DNA of 11,840 nt, taken from the NCBI GenBank assembly GCA_020850785.1, contig JADZDZ010000159.1, positions 1 to 11,840 on the forward strand, written 5' to 3'. The stretch's first letter is position 1, and the number at the start of each line of letters is the position of its first letter. The notes beneath the pieces were generated by a model, which saw nothing but the letters and a program-made list of their open reading frames with translations, did not search any database and was not told where the DNA came from. The DNA is from Candidatus Sumerlaeota bacterium. Lineage in GTDB: Bacteria; Sumerlaeota; Sumerlaeia; SLMS01. This document shows positions 7,727 through 11,840 of this stretch, one piece after another. Made by a program: the position numbers and the translations under genes.

Positions 7727-9052
7727 ATGAGATTCATCGCCTGCCTCATCATTGCCGCATTCTTCATCACGCCTGCGCGCGCCGAGGACGGCTCCGGCCG
7801 CATTCGCCTTGAATTCTGGCACGGCATGAGCGCCGCGCAGGGGCGCTGCGTGAACGAGATCACGGAACTGTTCAACAAGTCGCAGGACAAGTATCAGGTT
7901 CAGGCGATCTATCAGGGGCAGTACAACACGCTTTCCCAAAAGCTGATTGCCTCATGCTACGCGGGCCGCCAACCCGCACTGTCACAGATGTACCCAAGCT
8001 GGGCCTATCGCTTCTATCGCTACGGCTATCTGCTTCCCATCGATGAGTTCCTGAAGAACGACGCCGAATTTCGCGAGAAGGAGCTTCCCGATTTTTTTCC
8101 CACGATGCTTCAGGAGAACACGCTGAAGCATCCCGCCAAGGAGAAGCCGGAGCTGGTTGCGCTTCCCTTCAACAAATCCATCTACATGCTGTGCGTGAAC
8201 CAAACGCGCATGGAAGCGGCGGGATGGAAGGAACCGCCCAAGACATGGGCGGAAATGCGCAAGCTGGCGGAGGCGCTGACGCAGTACGACCCAGACCCGA
8301 CGAAGACGAAGTTCGGCTTCGCATCGCGCCCGCTGATCGAGGACCTCACGGTGGAGGCCTTCGCCGCGAACAAGCAGTTGATGGACGAGGACACGGGAAC
8401 CGTGAACGTGGATTCGCCGGATGTCATCGCGGCGATGGAATTTGTCTACGATCTGGTGTCGAAACACGACGACGAGGAGTCGAAAAAGAAGGGCCTGAGG
8501 CAGATTGGCTTCGTGGAACCGAGCTACCTGAACGGTGCCTTCGGCGCGGAGAAGGTTTCGATGTACGTCTGTTCCACGGCATCCTTTTCCTTCAATGACA
8601 GCGCGGTCGGGAACAAGTTCATCTGGCGGGCCTACCGCATGCCATCACGCGATGAGAACACGCCCGGCAAGACGTTGATGCAGGGAACGAACGTGGGAAT
8701 TTTCAGCGGCCTCACCGATGAGCAAAAGCAGGGTGCGTGGGAGTTCCTGAAGTTCCTCACGAGCCGGGACATGACAGCGAAATGGTCGCGGGAGACGGGC
8801 TACATGCCGGTGCGGAAGAGCGCGCGCGAAACACCACTGCTGAAGGAACGGATCGAGCGCGATCCGAGTTTCGCCAACGCCATCGCGATTCTGGAGGAGG
8901 CCAGCTTCGAGCCGCGCTTCGGTTGGTGGGAGTCCGCGCGAAACCTGCTCAATCGCGAAGTGGAAGCGGTTCTGCTCGGCCGCAAGAAGGCGGACGACGC
9001 GATGAAATTCGCCGCGAATGAAATCCGCGAAATGCAGAAGAACGCGGACTGA
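7727..9052 (+). CDS. Extracellular solute-binding protein, UgpB-like (sugar or glycerol-phosphate type)
   Basis: A 441-residue periplasmic binding protein of ABC-importer solute-binding family 1. The N-terminus is a standard signal peptide (MRFIACLIIAAFFITPARA, predicted cut after Ala19) with no lipobox, so the protein should be soluble in the periplasm. LEFWHGMSAAQGRCVNEITE (28-47) matches the first strand and helix of UgpB-type proteins. GQYNTLSQKLIA, PALSQMY and PFNKSIYMLCVN (148-159) follow the same order as in UgpB. PPKTWAEMRKLA (170-181), GTNVGIFSGLTDEQKQGAWEFLKFLTS (320-346) and ETGYMPVRKSA (356-366) are hallmark segments. Length is typical. Unusually, no permease or ATPase gene is adjacent: the upstream neighbour is the flippase gene and the downstream one is a convergent unrelated gene. 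The ligand cannot be assigned. A sugar or glycerol-3-phosphate is a family-based guess. Confidence 0.9.
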   Translation: MRFIACLIIAAFFITPARAEDGSGRIRLEFWHGMSAAQGRCVNEITELFNKSQDKYQVQAIYQGQYNTLSQKLIASCYAGRQPALSQMYPSWAYRFYRYGYLLPIDEFLKNDAEFREKELPDFFPTMLQENTLKHPAKEKPELVALPFNKSIYMLCVNQTRMEAAGWKEPPKTWAEMRKLAEALTQYDPDPTKTKFGFASRPLIEDLTVEAFAANKQLMDEDTGTVNVDSPDVIAAMEFVYDLVSKHDDEESKKKGLRQIGFVEPSYLNGAFGAEKVSMYVCSTASFSFNDSAVGNKFIWRAYRMPSRDENTPGKTLMQGTNVGIFSGLTDEQKQGAWEFLKFLTSRDMTAKWSRETGYMPVRKSARETPLLKERIERDPSFANAIAILEEASFEPRFGWWESARNLLNREVEAVLLGRKKADDAMKFAANEIREMQKNAD

Positions 9053-9115
9053 ACAACGTCGGCGGGATTATGGCATTTCTCAGAATGACGTGGCCATGTT
9101 GAGCTTTGGGCACGC

Positions 9116-9146
9116 TTTTTTTGTGGCGAGGGCGTCCCGCCCTCGC
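9116..9146. repeat. GC-rich palindrome with adjoining T7 run, possibly a dispersed intergenic repeat
   Basis: GCGAGGGCG (9126-9134) and CGCCCTCGC (9138-9146) form a perfect 9-bp stem with loop TCC. A run of seven T lies upstream at 9116-9122. For + strand transcripts the T-run precedes the stem, and for - strand transcripts an A-run follows it, so neither strand has the stem-then-U order of an intrinsic terminator. The stem may still act at RNA level between the convergent genes. The wording GTGGCGAGGGCGTCCCGCC resembles intergenic repeats I recall from several deep-branching phyla. The rest of the 9053-9223 gap shows no gene. Confidence 0.5.
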
Positions 9147-9223
9147 AATCTCTGGGTGGCTACGAAATTTCGGAAAGTGCTCTGGTGGCCGTTCAAGAGT
9201 GCGCGGACTGTGCGCCCGAATGA

Positions 9224-10597
9224 TTAGGCTGGCTGCTTGCGGCGGTGCAGATCGACGGCGATGCAGAACGACTTGTAGAACTCCTTGATCGTTCGCATTT
9301 CCCAATCGGACAGGATGCCTTCCTCGTAGCTCTTCCGCACGTCGGTGAACATGCTGATCAGTTGCTGGCGCATCGCCTCCAACTGGTCGGAGTCGAGTTC
9401 CCGCATGTCGTTCAGGCAAAGCGCGACGCGGCGATCCTCCGGGGAAATTTCCGTGGTCTCGGTCACTGTCGGTGGAACCCCACCAGCATCCGGAGTCGTG
9501 GTTGCGGGGAACGGCGTATGCGCGGAACCAGCGGCGGGAATTCCCGTCTGCAGCTTCTCATCGACTTCCTGCAGCCAATCGATGAACTCGCGTTCCTCCG
9601 TGGCGGAAATCGCCGGATCAAGCTTCACGGGCTTTTCCTGTTCGGGGTGGGCCGCGATCGCCTCGTCAAGCTGTCCCTGCAATTCCTTCAGCCGATTGTT
9701 GTTCGGCGACAGCGCCATCGCGTCGGCCAGCGCCGTCTGCGCGCGCCCGAAATCCTCGGACTCGATGAAGTTGCGCGTGGCCTGCTCGTAATTCTGGACC
9801 GCCTGAATGCGCTTGTTCGTCTGCTGCATCAGCTTGCCCTGAAGGTAATACGCCATGCCGCTGTGGGGATCGAGCTCGATGATCTGCTCGCACGCCTCCT
9901 GCGCGCCCTTCTGCTGGTTGTACTTCATGTAGAAGTCCACAACCCACTTCAGTTGCTCCGCGGCCGCGTCGGGGCGGCCCATGCGCGAGAACAGGAACGC
10001 CAGTTCCTTGCGGGCCTTCACGGCACCGGGCTGCAGCATGATCAAAATGTTGTAGATGGAAAGCGTCTTGTCCAGTTCACCGCGGATCGCATAGCTCTCC
10101 GCCGCCTGAAGGTATTCGCGATACGCGTCATCCTTCCGGTTTAGTTCCAGATAGAGCGCCGCCAACTTGCATCGTGTTATTTCATCACGCGGGTTGAAGT
10201 CGCACGCCTGCTCCAGATAGGGGAGCGCATCCACGTGCCGCCCCTGGTTGATGAACATTTCGCCGCGGAACAGCAGGTCCGCCGACTTGTCCTCTTCACC
10301 GAACAGGGCCTTTGAAACCTCACCCACACCAACATCATAATAGAGGGCGACGAGTTCAATCAGCAGACCGCCGTCGTGCGCCTCGCAATTCGCGTACTGG
10401 CACTTGAACGTCCGCTCCACCGTGTCCACGATGAGCGACTTGCGGACGAGATCCTTGTGAATGGGGCAATGCACACGGACGATATCGCCCTCCGTGTACA
10501 TGGAGTGCTCCGTGAAGCCCATCTTCTTCAGGACCATCATGGGGTCCAAGGAAGCGTTGAAGGAATAGTCCGAATCTGTCAGATCGAACCTTGTCAT
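9224..10597 (-). CDS. CHC2-like zinc-finger and TPR-repeat fusion protein
   Basis: A cytoplasmic protein of 457 residues (no signal peptide or membrane helix) of unknown function. Residues about 40-100 look like the zinc-binding domain of DNA primase: VHCPIHKD (42-49, Cys44 and His47), a strand with RKSLIVD, then TFKCQYANCEAHDGGLLIELVALYY (63-87, Cys66, Cys71, His74). The spacing between the second pair is Cys-x4-Cys rather than the usual Cys-x2-Cys. No TOPRIM or other primase catalytic domain follows. Instead residues about 105-312 are TPR-like helical pairs (for example GRHVDALPYLEQACDFNP and GMAYYLQGKLMQ), then a Pro/Thr-rich linker (about 351-385) and a helical C-terminus (387-455). The ATG at 10597 has AGGGG 4 bases upstream and is preferred to the TTG at 10642. 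The gene diverges from nadB. Confidence 0.85.
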   Translation of the reverse strand: MTRFDLTDSDYSFNASLDPMMVLKKMGFTEHSMYTEGDIVRVHCPIHKDLVRKSLIVDTVERTFKCQYANCEAHDGGLLIELVALYYDVGVGEVSKALFGEEDKSADLLFRGEMFINQGRHVDALPYLEQACDFNPRDEITRCKLAALYLELNRKDDAYREYLQAAESYAIRGELDKTLSIYNILIMLQPGAVKARKELAFLFSRMGRPDAAAEQLKWVVDFYMKYNQQKGAQEACEQIIELDPHSGMAYYLQGKLMQQTNKRIQAVQNYEQATRNFIESEDFGRAQTALADAMALSPNNNRLKELQGQLDEAIAAHPEQEKPVKLDPAISATEEREFIDWLQEVDEKLQTGIPAAGSAHTPFPATTTPDAGGVPPTVTETTEISPEDRRVALCLNDMRELDSDQLEAMRQQLISMFTDVRKSYEEGILSDWEMRTIKEFYKSFCIAVDLHRRKQPA

Positions 10598-10827
10598 AGA
10601 ACCCCTGGCGCGGAAGTGAACGGCCCCATGGCGCGCGACCAAAGTCAGGGCGCGTATAAGTTACCAATCGCCAACTTTCTTCATGAAGGCTATTAGAGCC
10701 CGTTCCGTCCGGCAAGCCTTTTCCCCGGCGCGGCGCCACATTGGGAGTGCCGCCAGAGCGCAATTTGAGCGAAAGTCTGCGCTTGTTCGTTGCCCCCTTC
10801 GGGGAATTCACTGAATCTTTTTGGGTT
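10598..10827. promoter_or_regulatory. Divergent intergenic region between the zinc-finger/TPR gene and nadB
   Basis: These 230 bases must hold promoters for both directions. I see no convincing -35/-10 pair. Notable elements are a 10-bp perfect palindrome CTTCATGAAG (10679-10688) and an AT-rich TATAAG patch near 10655. A small hairpin CCCC-CTTC-GGGG (10793-10804) lies 23 bases before the nadB ATG. No tandem repeat or RNA gene is recognisable, and the operator role of the palindrome is speculative. Confidence 0.4.
10602..10606 (-). promoter_or_regulatory. Ribosome binding site of the zinc-finger/TPR gene
   Basis: On the - strand, AGGGG is followed by four bases and then the ATG at 10597. The spacing is slightly short, but this is the best ribosome site near any start of this gene and decides against the upstream TTG at 10642. 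Confidence 0.5.
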
Positions 10828-11840
10828 ATGCAGGAAACTGATCTTCTTATCATTGGCACCGGCGCGGGGGGATGCGCCTGTGCATTGCGAGCCGCCGATC
10901 TGGGGATGGCCGTCACGGTCGTCACCACTTCCAAGGAACTGGACGAAGGGTCCAACACCAGTTGGGCGCAGGGGGGGATCATCTACCGCAGCCCTGACGA
11001 CGATCCACGCCTTCTGGCCACGGATATCCAGCGCGCCGGCGTCGATATCTGCCTTGATGAGGCCGTTGACCTGCTCACGCGGCGCGGTCCGGAGATCGTC
11101 AGCGATCTGCTTATCAACCGCTGCAAGGTGCCCTTCGACCGCGACGAGGCGGGAAACCTCGACTTTACGGAGGAGGCGGCGCACTCCCGCCAACGCATCA
11201 TCCATGTGGAGGATGCAACGGGGCGCGCGATCGCCGTGGGCCTTGCGAAGGAGGTTCGCAAGCACCCCAACATCCGCGTTCTGACGCAGGCCACTGCGGT
11301 GGACCTGATCATGCGCGGGGTGAACACACTCGATCCTCAGGAAGTGTACCACCGGCCCCGCTGCCTTGGCGCGTACATCTTTCTGGAGGACAAACGGGAC
11401 GTCATCCCCATCGTCGCGCGGGAAACGGTACTGGCGACCGGCGGGCTCGGACAGATTTACCTGCACACGACAAATCCCCGTGGCGCACGCGGTGACGGCC
11501 TCGCGATGGCCTACCGCGCCGGCGCGCGCGTCATCAATCTGGAGTACATCCAGTTCCACCCCACCGCGCTGTTTCATCGCCTCGCGCCGCGATTCCTCCT
11601 CAGCGAATCCATGCGTGGCGAAGGCGCGCGCCTTGTGGACCGCCACGGCCGGGAATTCATGCCGAAATATCATGAGCTTGGCGCGCTCGCACCGCGCGAC
11701 GTCGTCGCCCGCGGCATCCAGCAGGAAATGATGGAGCAGGGCGAGGACTGCATGTATCTGGACATTACAGACAAGGACCCCGACTGGCTCCTCGCACGCT
11801 TCCCCCTCATCAGCGCCACCTGCCGCCAGTATGGGATCGA
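10828..11840 (+). CDS. nadB: L-aspartate oxidase, 3' end beyond the window
   Basis: FAD-dependent cytoplasmic enzyme that oxidises L-aspartate to iminoaspartate, which NadA then condenses into quinolinate for de novo NAD synthesis. The first 337 codons are present and the frame is open to the window end. Full-length enzymes are about 520-560 residues. The Rossmann FAD site is LLIIGTGAGGCACALRA (6-22). SNTSWAQGGI (42-51) is the family signature, and AAHSRQRIIHVEDATGRAI (117-135) corresponds to the conserved HS-RRI-H-DATG region. ETVLATGGLGQIYLHTTNP (199-217), LEYIQFHPTAL (238-248, with His244), SESMRGEGARLV (259-270) and APRDVVARGI (288-297, with Arg290) are the FAD- and substrate-binding segments. 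The GVNTLDPQEVYHRPRCLGAYIF insert is a recognisable NadB variant. No purine-rich ribosome site is visible before the ATG. nadA and nadC are not in view. Confidence 0.95.
   Translation, partial: MQETDLLIIGTGAGGCACALRAADLGMAVTVVTTSKELDEGSNTSWAQGGIIYRSPDDDPRLLATDIQRAGVDICLDEAVDLLTRRGPEIVSDLLINRCKVPFDRDEAGNLDFTEEAAHSRQRIIHVEDATGRAIAVGLAKEVRKHPNIRVLTQATAVDLIMRGVNTLDPQEVYHRPRCLGAYIFLEDKRDVIPIVARETVLATGGLGQIYLHTTNPRGARGDGLAMAYRAGARVINLEYIQFHPTALFHRLAPRFLLSESMRGEGARLVDRHGREFMPKYHELGALAPRDVVARGIQQEMMEQGEDCMYLDITDKDPDWLLARFPLISATCRQYGI

Noticed and set aside
9126..9146. Palindrome as a bidirectional intrinsic terminator between convergent genes
   Set aside because: The T-run lies before the stem for + transcripts, and - transcripts would have A after the stem, so the required U-tract is missing in both directions.
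9245..10144. Open frame of 299 codons on the + strand
   Set aside because: It is antisense to the zinc-finger/TPR gene, which has a ribosome site, a zinc-binding motif and TPR periodicity.
10693..11673. Long open frame of 326 codons on the - strand
   Set aside because: It is antisense to nadB, whose family motifs are unmistakable. The antisense product has low-complexity character and no recognisable domain.
10828..11840. Fumarate reductase/succinate dehydrogenase flavoprotein as an alternative identity
   Set aside because: It is a related FAD family, but SNTSWAQGGI, the AHSRQRIIH...DATG segment and APRDVVARG are NadB-specific in combination.

Overview
The window is a GC-rich (about 60% by eye), densely coded bacterial chromosome segment with nine protein genes, one of them cut by the right edge and one possibly cut by the left. 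No tRNA, rRNA, CRISPR array, transposase or phage gene is visible. The envelope-glycan genes suggest a Gram-negative-type bacterium. An intergenic palindrome in a GCGAGGGCG context resembles dispersed repeats I associate with PVC/FCB-like and related candidate phyla (Verrucomicrobia, Hydrogenedentes, Sumerlaeota and similar). That placement is a guess and cannot be settled here.

Left half (1-7620), a surface-polysaccharide locus. A major-facilitator transporter (12-1349, +) converges on a GT-B glycosyltransferase (1365-2573, -). The glycosyltransferase diverges, across about 110 bp holding a plausible sigma70-type promoter, from a four-gene run on the + strand. That run is a WecG/TagA/CpsF glycosyltransferase (2685-3419), a large membrane-anchored multi-domain beta-sandwich protein (3423-5660), a small membrane-anchored beta-sandwich protein overlapping it by 4 bp (5657-6049), and a Wzx/MurJ-type polysaccharide flippase (6124-7620). 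The likely logic is sugar addition to a lipid-linked intermediate by the two glycosyltransferases, then flipping across the inner membrane. The two beta-sandwich proteins, whose bulk should lie outside the cytoplasm, would act afterwards in assembly, export or attachment. Their role is inferred from position only.

Middle (7727-9052): a secreted UgpB-like extracellular solute-binding protein stands alone, with no ABC permease or ATPase beside it. It is followed by about 170 bp of non-coding DNA with a perfect 9-bp-stem palindrome.

Right part (9224-11840): a cytoplasmic protein joining a primase-type (CHC2-like) zinc finger to TPR repeats runs on the - strand. It diverges across about 230 bp from nadB (L-aspartate oxidase, first step of de novo NAD synthesis), which runs off the window. 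The most unusual items are the zinc finger-TPR fusion and the coupled pair of anchored beta-sandwich proteins between wecG and the flippase gene.
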